From Desulfovibrio sp. (lineage in GTDB: Bacteria > Desulfobacterota > Desulfovibrionia > Desulfovibrionales > Desulfovibrionaceae), in assembly GCA_031287575.1 (NCBI GenBank), contig JAITSV010000025.1, forward strand, positions 1 to 53,780: DNA of 53,780 nucleotides, in the 5' to 3' direction. The translations under genes were made by a program, and so were the position numbers. Below are positions 25,704 to 33,675 of this stretch, piece after piece (within the stretch, counting starts at the first letter, position 1; each line of letters opens with the position of its first letter). The notes under the pieces are model-generated. The model was not told where the DNA came from. It did no database searches and was given only the letters and a program-made list of their open reading frames with translations.

Positions 25704-26906
25704 TTATGCCGTGCGGCGCAAAAACTGCCGCCCCGCCTCCTGCAACTGGGCGAAGTCCGGCCCTTCCAGTTCGGCGGCCAGTTCGGCCAGCACATCCGGA
25801 ATGGCGATGTGCTGCGGACAGTTTTCCATACACTGGCCGCAGGCCACGCACTGCGAGGCGTAGCCGGGGCCCTCGCCGCCGATCTCGCCGCTCATGCGCA
25901 GGGCATACAGGAACTTGCCTTCCTGAATGTTTCCGAACATGTGCATCTTGTTGTAGGTCTCGAAGCACATGGGAATGGAAACGCCCATGGGGCACGGCAT
26001 GCAGTAGCCGCAGCCGGTGCAGCGCACCTTCATCAGTTCGCGGTACTTGGCGCTGGCGCGGGCCACCAGTTCCATATCCTGCGAGGTCATGGACCCGGCC
26101 TCGGCGGAGCCGGCGATGGCCAGGTTTTCGGCGATGTGCGCTTCCTCGTTCATGCCGGACAGCACCACCGTCACTTCCGGGTGGTTCCAGATCCAGCGCA
26201 GCGCCCATTCCACCGGGGTGCGCCGCACGGGCGACTCGTCCCAGATGGCCTGCACAGCGGGCGGCGCGGTGATCAGCCCCAGGTTCCCGCCGCGCAGCGG
26301 CTCCATGATGATCACCCCGATGTCCTTGCCCGCCGCGTAGCGCAGCCCTTCGGTGCCCGCCTGATAGGTTTCGTCCAGGTAGTTGTACTGGATCTGGCAG
26401 AACACCCAGGGGTAGGCGTCGATGATGCGCTTGAAGTCTTCCGCCAGCCCGTGGAACGAGAACCCGGCATTGACGATGCGCCCGTCGGCCTTGGCCGCTT
26501 CCAGGAATTCCAGCACGCCCAGGCCGTGCACGGTGTCCCACAGGGGACCGTCCAGCGCGTGCACCAGATAGTAGTCGATGCAGTCGACGCCAAGGCGCTC
26601 CAACTGCGCGTCCAGGTAGCGGTCCATGTCGGCGCGGTCCTTCAGCAGCCACGAGGGCAGCTTGGTGGCCACCCTGACCTTCTCGCGGTAGCCGTCGCGC
26701 AGGGCCTTGCCGAGCACGATTTCGCTCTCGCCGTGGTGGTACGGCCACGCCGTGTCCACGTAGTTGACCCCGCCGTCGATGGCGCTGCGGATCTGCGCGA
26801 TGGCGCGGGCCTCGTCCACCTTGCCGTCCAGCATGGGCAGGCGCATGCAGCCAAAGCCCAGCGCGGACAGCGTGTCACCGTTCTTGGGCATGGTTCTGTA
26901 CAGCAC
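25704..26906 (-). CDS. Aldo/keto reductase with C-terminal 2x[4Fe-4S] ferredoxin domain
   Basis: A 400-residue fusion. Residues 1-280 are an aldo/keto reductase with the catalytic tetrad visible: Asp and Tyr in 'YVDTAWPYHHGESE', Lys in 'VATKLP', and His in 'YLVHALDG'. Residues about 320-375 carry two ferredoxin motifs, CTGCGYCMPCP and CVACGQCMENCP. This architecture is common in anaerobes and may link carbonyl reduction to a ferredoxin-like electron path; the substrate is unknown. The GTG at 26906 follows AAGGAG. It is divergent from an AraC regulator, a layout like yqhC/dkgA in enteric bacteria, which suggests aldehyde-responsive control (inference). Confidence 0.9.
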   Translation of the reverse strand: MLYRTMPKNGDTLSALGFGCMRLPMLDGKVDEARAIAQIRSAIDGGVNYVDTAWPYHHGESEIVLGKALRDGYREKVRVATKLPSWLLKDRADMDRYLDAQLERLGVDCIDYYLVHALDGPLWDTVHGLGVLEFLEAAKADGRIVNAGFSFHGLAEDFKRIIDAYPWVFCQIQYNYLDETYQAGTEGLRYAAGKDIGVIIMEPLRGGNLGLITAPPAVQAIWDESPVRRTPVEWALRWIWNHPEVTVVLSGMNEEAHIAENLAIAGSAEAGSMTSQDMELVARASAKYRELMKVRCTGCGYCMPCPMGVSIPMCFETYNKMHMFGNIQEGKFLYALRMSGEIGGEGPGYASQCVACGQCMENCPQHIAIPDVLAELAAELEGPDFAQLQEAGRQFLRRTA

Positions 26907-27216
26907 GTCTCGCTCCTTCGGTGCCGGGCGCGGTGCGCCCGTTCACGGTTACGCGGCCTTCGCGGCACCCTTCGCCCGTGAGGACTCGTGCGGAAAGGGC
27001 CGCCGCTGCCGCCATCCGTGCCGCGTTGCGCCGGGTGCAACCGGAAGAACGCGGGGGATGTTCGATGCTCCGTGAATAAACGGACCATGCCCCGGCGTGA
27101 AGGCACATTCCTGCCAATCTCTTGCCTGATTCTGCAACCGGTGGCAGAAACGAGTCAAAACGGTTACGCTCCGAAAACCGGCGGACGGTCCCGACCGCCT
27201 CCGAATGGGAGATCAC
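26907..27216. promoter_or_regulatory. Divergent control region between the reductase and AraC genes
   Basis: A 310-base gap. The inverted repeat TTCTGC-N8-GCAGAA (27130-27149), centred on ACCGGT, lies 68 bases before the AraC start and is a candidate operator. No gene is seen in the gap. Confidence 0.45.
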
Positions 27217-28095
27217 ATGCCTGAAATAGCAGAACTCATGAGCAAGATGGCCGTCAGCGAGGGCAAGACGGAAACCGGCCTGCCCGGCGTGGGGCTGTAC
27301 AAAACCTCCGGCTCCATCAGCCGGACCCCCCTGCTCTATCAGCAGGGGCTGATCGTTCTCGGCCAGGGGGCCAAGCTCGTACACTTCGGCGGGCGGGTCT
27401 ACCAGTACGACCAGGACCACTACCTGGCCCTCAGCGTGCCCATTGCCGCAGAATGCGAAGCCGTGGCCACGCCGGAAAAACCGTTGCTGTCCCTGGTCGT
27501 GGACATCGACCTTGGCGTGCTCAATCAACTCATAGGTCAGATAGAAGACCGTATCGACTACCGGTCGCTGACGCAAGGGTGCACCCATCAGGGGCTGTTC
27601 CTGGCCAAGGCCGACGCCGCATTCAAGAACACGGTGCTGCGCCTGCTGATGGCGCTGTCCTGCCCGCTGGAAGCGCAGGTACTGGGGCCGGGGCTGGTGC
27701 GCGAACTGCTGTTCCGGGTGCTGTGCGGCGAGAATGCGGCGGCCCTGCACGCGCTGGCCACCAAGAACACCAACATGTCGCGCATCGAAAAGGCCCTGAA
27801 GCAGATCCACGGCAACTTTTCGGAGCCATTCAACGTGGACCAGCTGGCGGGCTTCGTGAACATGAGCCCGTCCACCTTCCACCGGGCTTTCAAGGACGTG
27901 ACCGCCTTTTCGCCCATCCAGTACCTGAAGCGGGTGCGCCTGAACAAGGCGCGCAGCCTGCTGCGCGAGGACGGCGTGCGCGCCAGCGAGGCCGCGCGCA
28001 TGGTGGGCTATGAAAGCGTTTCGCAGTTCAGCCGGGAATTCCGCCGCTACTTCGGCATCAGCCCCAGCCACGCGGGCGGGATGAACGGGGAATGA
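27217..28095 (+). CDS. AraC-family regulator (AraC_N type)
   Basis: A 292-residue regulator. An N-terminal AraC_N effector region (about residues 20-180) is followed by two C-terminal helix-turn-helix motifs (about 195-290) with the signature 'ASEAARMVGYESVSQFSREF' and 'RRYFGISPS'. The ATG at 27217 has GGGAGA upstream; an in-frame ATG at 27205 is less well placed. The YqhC-like N-domain and the divergent aldo/keto reductase suggest it activates that gene in response to carbonyl compounds (inference). Confidence 0.88.
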   Translation: MPEIAELMSKMAVSEGKTETGLPGVGLYKTSGSISRTPLLYQQGLIVLGQGAKLVHFGGRVYQYDQDHYLALSVPIAAECEAVATPEKPLLSLVVDIDLGVLNQLIGQIEDRIDYRSLTQGCTHQGLFLAKADAAFKNTVLRLLMALSCPLEAQVLGPGLVRELLFRVLCGENAAALHALATKNTNMSRIEKALKQIHGNFSEPFNVDQLAGFVNMSPSTFHRAFKDVTAFSPIQYLKRVRLNKARSLLREDGVRASEAARMVGYESVSQFSREFRRYFGISPSHAGGMNGE

Positions 28096-28153
28096 TCCGC
28101 TCGGCCCCCTGCGTCCCCTCCCCCGCGCCCCGGCAGGGCTGCCCGTGCCACAC

Positions 28154-28200
28154 GAAAAAAACGCCCGGCGCGGCAGTGGTCGCCACTGCCGCGCCGGGCG
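28154..28200 (-). terminator. Very strong terminator at the end of the oxidase operon
   Basis: A perfect 18-bp stem (28162-28179 with 28183-28200) has a 3-nt loop and, read on the minus strand, is followed by seven T residues. It sits 24 bases after the last gene of the minus-strand oxidase operon. It may also stop the convergent AraC transcript. Confidence 0.85.
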
Positions 28201-28223
28201 CGAAGATTCGGTGCAATCCTGGG

Positions 28224-28646
28224 CTACAGCAGGTAGACGCGCACCACCATGATGCCCGTCCACAACTGCCACAAGGCCAGCACCACCAGCAGCAGGTTGT
28301 TGACGCCGTGCACCAGCGGCAGCAGCTTGCGGCGCTTCTTCACCACGTCCATGCGCTGCCCGGTCAGATAGCCCACCGCGCACAGCGGCACCATCAGCAG
28401 GCCCACCCAGGCATGCGCGCCGGTGATGAACATGCTTGACCACGCCAGCCGGGCCACGGCCAGCCCCAGCAGCGAACCTGCCGCCCATATGCCAAGGGCC
28501 ACGGTGCCCCATTTGACATGCGGCTTCCACGGAAAGACCACCTTGCGCCCCATGTGCGAGGCCTGAAAGCGTATCCAGCCGAAATACAAGGAGTACAGGC
28601 CAATGAGCGTGGCGACGAATTGCAGGACGGGGTGAATCCAGACCAT
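28224..28646 (-). CDS. Small four-helix membrane protein (DUF4079-like)
   Basis: A 140-residue integral membrane protein with about four hydrophobic helices and histidines in 'GAHAWVGLLMV', 'LVHGVNNLL' and 'HPVLQFVATLIGLYSLYFGW'. The layout resembles cytochrome b561-like or DUF4079/DUF420 proteins found with haem-copper oxidases. It may bind haem or help oxidase assembly (inference). The ATG at 28646 follows GGGAGCA. It is the last gene of the oxidase operon, directly before a strong terminator. Confidence 0.75.
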   Translation of the reverse strand: MVWIHPVLQFVATLIGLYSLYFGWIRFQASHMGRKVVFPWKPHVKWGTVALGIWAAGSLLGLAVARLAWSSMFITGAHAWVGLLMVPLCAVGYLTGQRMDVVKKRRKLLPLVHGVNNLLLVVLALWQLWTGIMVVRVYLL

Positions 28647-28692
28647 GGGCTGCTCCCAATGCGGATGTGGAGGAAAGAGGTGGTATCCGTAC

Positions 28693-29835
28693 TTAGAATA
28701 AAGACAGCATCCGGTCCAGCAGCAACAGCAGCATCAGCGCGGGCATGGCCGCGTCTGCGGCGCGCAGGGCGATGATCTCGCGCCTGGCCATGCCGGTGGA
28801 GGGTACCACCCGCGCAGTGCCTGCGCCCGGGGCCACGCCCTCCGCGTCTCCCGCCGCAACTCCCCCCGTGGCTCCCGCCGTCCGCGCCAGCGCCGATATC
28901 CCCAGCAGGGCCACGCCCAGCAGCACCACTCCGGCACGAACCAGCGGGGCATGCAGCAGGGGAAACACGGGCAACATCAGCACGGCCACGGCATAGGCGT
29001 GGTACCACACCCGCAGCAGCCGGGCGTAGCGCACGGCGGCAAACTGGGCGGGCGGCACGGGCAGCCCGGCCCGTTGGTAGTGGATGCGTTCGCGCTGGGC
29101 GCGCAGCCAGAAATGGGGCACTTGCCACAGCACGTACACCCCGTACAGCAAGATGGCCACGGGATCGCGCGGGTCGCCGCCCGCCGCCATCCAGCCCAGC
29201 AGGGGCGGCATGGCCCCCACCAGCGCGCCCGGCAGCAGGGCGAACGACGTGATGCGCTTCAACGGGGTGTACACCCCGTTGTAGGCCACGGCGATGCCCA
29301 CGCCGACCAGAAGCAGCCACGAGCCTGACACCGGAGAACCGGCGCGGGGCACGACATCGTGCAAAAGGCCTCCGGCCTGTCCGGACGCCAGCAATGCGGC
29401 CGACTCTCCCGCCGCGTGCAGGCAGCCCAACGCCGTCATGAACAGCAGCGCGCCAATGCCCGTGGCCAGCCACGGCCCCATGCGCCCCATACGCCCAGTC
29501 GGCAGGGGGCGCCTTGCCGTGCGGGGCAGCAGCGCGTCGATGTCCCGCTCCTGCACCTGGTTCCACGCAGAGCAGGCAGCGGCCAGCAGCATGGCGCCAG
29601 CCACCACCCAGGCCAGCGCGGCAACAGGATTGGCCACCCCACCCGCCAGACCACCCGCCAGACCACCCGCCAGACCGGCCTGCCCGATCTGCCCGGCCTT
29701 CCCGACATCACCGGCAAGCGGCAGCGGCACGGCCAGCAGAAAGCCGAACGCCGTGGCGGCCCCCACCATCAGGGTCACGTTCAGGCGCAGCAGCAGGCGC
29801 AGGTCACGCAGACGGGGCATATGGACCTTGTGCAT
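28693..29835 (-). CDS. ctaB: Protohaem IX farnesyltransferase (haem O synthase)
   Basis: A membrane prenyltransferase that adds a farnesyl group to haem b, giving haem O for the oxidase. The 380-residue protein is longer than usual (about 300). The prenyl-diphosphate motif 'NQVQERDIDALLPRTARRPL' and the 'AYNGVYTPLKR' block are present. Extra length comes from a Gly/Leu/Ala repeat in the first loop (12-bp DNA repeat, 29641-29676), an expanded loop near residues 125-155 and a low-complexity Ala/Gly stretch near 320-350. The ATG at 29835 overlaps the coxII stop (TGATG), so translation is coupled; a TTG one codon earlier is also possible. Confidence 0.9.
   Translation of the reverse strand: MHKVHMPRLRDLRLLLRLNVTLMVGAATAFGFLLAVPLPLAGDVGKAGQIGQAGLAGGLAGGLAGGVANPVAALAWVVAGAMLLAAACSAWNQVQERDIDALLPRTARRPLPTGRMGRMGPWLATGIGALLFMTALGCLHAAGESAALLASGQAGGLLHDVVPRAGSPVSGSWLLLVGVGIAVAYNGVYTPLKRITSFALLPGALVGAMPPLLGWMAAGGDPRDPVAILLYGVYVLWQVPHFWLRAQRERIHYQRAGLPVPPAQFAAVRYARLLRVWYHAYAVAVLMLPVFPLLHAPLVRAGVVLLGVALLGISALARTAGATGGVAAGDAEGVAPGAGTARVVPSTGMARREIIALRAADAAMPALMLLLLLDRMLSLF
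29641..29676. repeat. Three 12-bp tandem repeats inside ctaB
   Basis: The unit ACCCGCCAGACC is repeated three times and encodes a GGLA repeat in frame within the first periplasmic or loop region of the farnesyltransferase. Being a multiple of three, copy-number change would not break the frame. Confidence 0.8.
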
Positions 29836-31052
29836 CAATGTGCATGTTCACCAAGGGATTTGATGTACTCCACCATGGTCCCCAGTTGCTCCGGCGTCAG
29901 GTGCTCGTACGGCGGCATCATGGGGTCGAAGCCCTTCACCGTGCCCAGTGCCGGTGCATTGGCGATCTTGGCGCGCAGATAGGCCTCGTCGGCGGTGACC
30001 TGCTGTTCCTTGCCGTCGCGCAACACGGTGGTGGGCGCGTTCCACAGCCCCTTCAGGGAAGGTCCGGCGATGATGGAGCCGTCCGTGGAATGGCACGAGA
30101 TGCAGCCCTCGGCCTCCATCAGCCGCCTGCCTTCCTCGCTGCCCACCTCGTTGCCGTGCATCAGCCAGGCCACCATCTGCTCCATGTCCTCCTGGGGCAC
30201 CATGCCCTCGGTGGACATCATGATGGGGTCGTAGCCCACCACCACCTCGCCGTTGGGGTCGGTGAAGGCGCGCCGCAGGTACCCTTCGTCGGCCACCACC
30301 TTGCGCCTGGTGCCGTCCGGCAAGGCCACCTCGCGCTCGGCACCGTACAGATCCTTGAAGGTGGGGCCGACACCGGGCGATCCGTCCAGCGAATGGCACG
30401 AGATGCAGCCGTGGGTCTCCATCAGCGCCCTGCCCTTGCCGCCGGGCGCATCCGTGCTGGCCAGCCAGGCGTCGAAGGCCGCCTTGTCCACCACCTTCAC
30501 CATGGTGATCATGTTGGCGTGCTTCAGGCCGCAGTATTCGGCGCACAGCAGGTCGTATTCGCCGGGGCGGTCGGCCTTGAACCAGGCATAGGTTTCCATG
30601 CCGGGCACGGTGTCCATCTTGATGCGAAAGGCGGGCACGTACAGGCTGTGGATCACGTCCACGCTGGTCATGTTCAGTTTGACCGGGGTGTCCACGGGCA
30701 CCACCAGCACGCTGTTCCGCTTGCCGCCGGGGTACTCGAACACCCACGACCACATGCGGGCGGTCACCTTTACCTCCATGGCGTCCTTTGGCACGGTGCG
30801 CAGGGCCTTGTAGCCCTCCCACCCGTAGTAGAACAGCCCCATGACGAGAAGGGAGGGAATCAGCGTCCAGGCGATCTCGGCGGGCACGTTGCCCGATATC
30901 TGCGCGGGCACGGGGTGGCGTGATTCGCGGTAGCGCCACACGAACCACAGCATGGCGGCGGTGATGGCCAGCAGCACGAACACCGAGAACCCGAAGATGA
31001 TGTAGAAGGCAAGATCCACCTGCTGCACGGGCGTCAACGATTGCGGATACAT
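29835..31052 (-). CDS. coxB: Cytochrome c oxidase subunit II with two fused c-type haem domains
   Basis: A 405-residue subunit II. Two membrane helices (about residues 15-40 and 60-80) are followed by a cupredoxin domain whose CuA site is complete: the upstream His in 'DVIHSLYVP' and the cluster CAEYCGLKHANM. Two cytochrome c domains follow, each with a CISCH haem motif (about residues 215 and 310). Diheme subunit II is known for the cc(o/b)o3 oxidase of Desulfovibrio vulgaris. It takes electrons from c553, encoded in the same operon. It lies between coxIV and ctaB, with its stop overlapping the ctaB start. Confidence 0.93.
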   Translation of the reverse strand: MYPQSLTPVQQVDLAFYIIFGFSVFVLLAITAAMLWFVWRYRESRHPVPAQISGNVPAEIAWTLIPSLLVMGLFYYGWEGYKALRTVPKDAMEVKVTARMWSWVFEYPGGKRNSVLVVPVDTPVKLNMTSVDVIHSLYVPAFRIKMDTVPGMETYAWFKADRPGEYDLLCAEYCGLKHANMITMVKVVDKAAFDAWLASTDAPGGKGRALMETHGCISCHSLDGSPGVGPTFKDLYGAEREVALPDGTRRKVVADEGYLRRAFTDPNGEVVVGYDPIMMSTEGMVPQEDMEQMVAWLMHGNEVGSEEGRRLMEAEGCISCHSTDGSIIAGPSLKGLWNAPTTVLRDGKEQQVTADEAYLRAKIANAPALGTVKGFDPMMPPYEHLTPEQLGTMVEYIKSLGEHAH

Positions 31053-31058
31053 GGGAAC

Positions 31059-31349
31059 CTACCTGTAGGCCACGTCGAAGAAGGTGAACCCGATGGCGAT
31101 GGCAAGGATGACGAAGGCCGTGAACACCATCAGCCGGATGACCCTGCCCTCGTAGCGCAGGTGCATGAACCACAGGATGACCAGCCCCGCCTTGGTGGTG
31201 GCCACGCTCAGCGCCACCACCACGTTCAGGAAGCCGAAGTCGAAACTGGTGACGCCCACGGTGATGGCGGTCAGCATCATCAGGGCCGCCCACACCAGCA
31301 TGTTGGTGCGCACGGGGACGGCGTGGTGTTCTGTATCGTGTCCGGTCAT
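31059..31349 (-). CDS. Cytochrome c oxidase subunit IV
   Basis: A small 96-residue membrane protein with three hydrophobic helices ('LVWAALMMLTAITVGVTSF', 'VVVALSVATTKAGLVILWFM' and 'LMVFTAFVILAIAIGFTFF'), the layout of prokaryotic oxidase subunit IV. The ATG at 31349 is preferred; a TTG at 31370 would overlap subunit III. It lies between subunits III and II. Confidence 0.87.
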   Translation of the reverse strand: MTGHDTEHHAVPVRTNMLVWAALMMLTAITVGVTSFDFGFLNVVVALSVATTKAGLVILWFMHLRYEGRVIRLMVFTAFVILAIAIGFTFFDVAYR

Positions 31350-31359
31350 GCTGGCCCCC

Positions 31360-31956
31360 TCAGACCACAAGGTAGAAGAGCGGAAACAGGTAGATCCACA
31401 CCAGGTCCACCAGGTGCCAGTACAGGCCGCCGTTTTCCAGGAACACGAAGTGCTCCGGGGTCACCCGGCCAGCGCGCATCAGATGCCAGCCGTACATCAG
31501 CACGGCCCCGCCGATGATCACGTGAATGCCGTGCAGCCCCGTCATCAGGTAGTACAGGTTGAAGAACACCATCTCGCCGGGCGGCAGCTTGAGCAGGCCG
31601 GGGCTGTTGGGATAGATGCCGTGGCCGATCTTGGCGCTCCACTCGAAGAACTTGTTCACCAGGAACACCCCGGCCATGGCCACGGTCAGCAGCACCAGCC
31701 GCTGCGAAAGCACCACCCTGCCGCGTTGCAGCGCGCTGATGGCCAGGGCCATGCACAGCGAACTGGTGATGAGCACGACGGTGTTGGCCGTGCCGAAGAT
31801 GCGGCTCAGGTCCTTGCCCGCGGCGTGGAATTCCGCCGGGTAGCGGTGCAGGTACACGGAATAAAGCAGGAACAGCCCACCGAACAGCAGCACTTCCGTG
31901 AACAGGAACAGCCACATGCCGATCTTGGCGCCTTCGTAGTCGCGGTGCTCATGCAT
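31360..31956 (-). CDS. coxC: Cytochrome c oxidase subunit III
   Basis: A 198-residue, five-helix subunit III. Conserved parts are 'GMWLFLFTEVLLFGGLF', 'YYLMTGLHGIHVIIGG' and the C-terminal 'WHLVDLVWIYLFPLFYL'. Its ATG overlaps the end of subunit I by 8 bases, so the two are translated together. The length is that of the short bacterial form lacking the first two helices. Confidence 0.92.
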   Translation of the reverse strand: MHEHRDYEGAKIGMWLFLFTEVLLFGGLFLLYSVYLHRYPAEFHAAGKDLSRIFGTANTVVLITSSLCMALAISALQRGRVVLSQRLVLLTVAMAGVFLVNKFFEWSAKIGHGIYPNSPGLLKLPPGEMVFFNLYYLMTGLHGIHVIIGGAVLMYGWHLMRAGRVTPEHFVFLENGGLYWHLVDLVWIYLFPLFYLVV

Positions 31957-33574
31957 CGGGCTTCACTCCCGTGTAGTCGTAGGGGCCATGGGTAACCACG
32001 GGCTCGGCCTCGAAGTTGTGATGCGGCGGCGGCGAAGGCACGGTCCACTCCAGGGTGGCCCCGCCCCACGGGTTGCGGCCCGCTGGCTTGCCGTGGCGGA
32101 TGCCCCGCCAGAGGTTCCAGAACATCAGCAGCAGCCCGGTCGCCAGCACCCACGACCCCATGGTGGAGATGAAGTGCCCCTCGGCATACTTGGGCAGGTA
32201 GTCGTAGTAACGGCGCGGCATGCCCTGCAACCCCAGGATGAACATGGGAAAGTACAGGATGTTGAAGCCCACGAAGGCGATCAGGCACGACCAGTTGGCG
32301 ATGCGCTTGTCGTACATCCGCCCGTAGATCTTGGGGAACCAGTAGTGCATGGCCCCGAACAGCCCGAAGCCCAGCCCGCCGAAGATCACGTAGTGGAAGT
32401 GCGCCACCACGAAGTAGGTGTCGTGCACGTGCACGTCGGTGCCCGCCGCGCCCAGCACAAGACCCGTCAGCCCGCCGATGGAGAACAGGAAGATGAACGC
32501 CAGGGCGTACCACAGGGGCGGTTCCACCCGGATGGAGCCCTTGTACAGCGTGGACACCCAGTTGAAGACCTTGATGGCCGAGGGAATGGCCACCACGAAG
32601 GTCAGGAACGAGAAGACCATCACCGCCGTGTCGCTCATGCCGCTGACGAACATGTGGTGCGCCCACACCAGCGACCCGGCGAAGGCGATGGCCAGGCTGG
32701 AAAAGGCGATCATCTTGTAGCCGAAGATGGGCTTGCGCGCGAACACCGGCAGGATTTCGGAGATCACGCCCATGGCGGGCAGGATCATGATGTACACCGC
32801 CGGATGCGAATAGATCCAGAACAGGTGCTGGTACAGGATGGGGTCGCCCCCGCGCGAGGGGTCGAACAGCCCCACGCCCAGCACGCGCTCGGCGAAGATG
32901 AGCAGCACGGTGATGCCCAGCACGGGCGTGGCCAGCACCTGAATCCACCCGGTGGCGTACAGCGACCAGCAGAACAGCGGCAGGCGGGTCCAGGTCATGC
33001 CGGGGGCGCGCAGCCGGTGCAGGGTGGTGATGAAGTTCAGCCCGGTGAGGATGGACGAGAAGCCCAGGATGAACACGGCGACCACGGCCACGTCCACGTT
33101 GGTGGTGGTCACCGCGCTGAAGGGTACGTAGAAGGTCCAGCCGGTGTCGGGCGCGCCCTTGCCGGTGACCAGCGAGACCACGGCCAGCACCGCTCCGGTG
33201 ACGTACAGCCACCACGAAAAGATGTTCAGCCGGGGAAAGGACACGTCCTCCGCCCCGATCTGGATGGGCAGGAAGATGTTGCCGAACGCGGCGGGAATGC
33301 TGGGGATGACCACCAGGAAGACCATCACCACGCCGTGCAGGGTGAACAGCGCGTTGTAGGTCTGCGGCCCCATGATGGTGCGGCCCGGCGCGATGAGTTC
33401 CAGCCGGATCAGAAAGCCCAGTGTCAGCCCCACCAGAAACATGGCGATGATGCAGTAGAGGTACAGCATGCCGATGCGCTTGTGGTCGGTGCTGAAAATC
33501 CACGAGGCAATCCCGCCCTTCGTGCCGGGCTGCGGCTGGAAGAAGTTCGGGTGGTCGTGCGCGTCTGCGCTCAT
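31949..33574 (-). CDS. coxA: Cytochrome c oxidase subunit I (A2-type haem-copper oxidase)
   Basis: The catalytic oxygen-reducing, proton-pumping subunit, 541 residues with about 12 membrane helices. The CuB/active-site helix reads 'FWIYSHPAVYIMILPAMG'. The YSHP form, with Ala in place of the Glu of HPEV, marks subclass A2, in which the D-channel ends at the Tyr-Ser pair. The His-Tyr crosslink tyrosine is present in 'HPAVY', and 'HFHYVIFGG' carries the haem-ligand histidines. The ATG at 33574 (MSADAHD) follows CAGGAGA. It heads the I-III-IV-II order of this operon and fits the Desulfovibrio oxygen-scavenging oxidase. Confidence 0.94.
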   Translation of the reverse strand: MSADAHDHPNFFQPQPGTKGGIASWIFSTDHKRIGMLYLYCIIAMFLVGLTLGFLIRLELIAPGRTIMGPQTYNALFTLHGVVMVFLVVIPSIPAAFGNIFLPIQIGAEDVSFPRLNIFSWWLYVTGAVLAVVSLVTGKGAPDTGWTFYVPFSAVTTTNVDVAVVAVFILGFSSILTGLNFITTLHRLRAPGMTWTRLPLFCWSLYATGWIQVLATPVLGITVLLIFAERVLGVGLFDPSRGGDPILYQHLFWIYSHPAVYIMILPAMGVISEILPVFARKPIFGYKMIAFSSLAIAFAGSLVWAHHMFVSGMSDTAVMVFSFLTFVVAIPSAIKVFNWVSTLYKGSIRVEPPLWYALAFIFLFSIGGLTGLVLGAAGTDVHVHDTYFVVAHFHYVIFGGLGFGLFGAMHYWFPKIYGRMYDKRIANWSCLIAFVGFNILYFPMFILGLQGMPRRYYDYLPKYAEGHFISTMGSWVLATGLLLMFWNLWRGIRHGKPAGRNPWGGATLEWTVPSPPPHHNFEAEPVVTHGPYDYTGVKPDA

Positions 33575-33675
33575 GCGATGGTCTCCTGTGTCTGGTGCGG
33601 GCATTGGACCGGAAAAATGACTGTCGACGGGAACGAACCGGCGGGGGCGAATGGCCGAAATGGCGGCCTGGCCGC

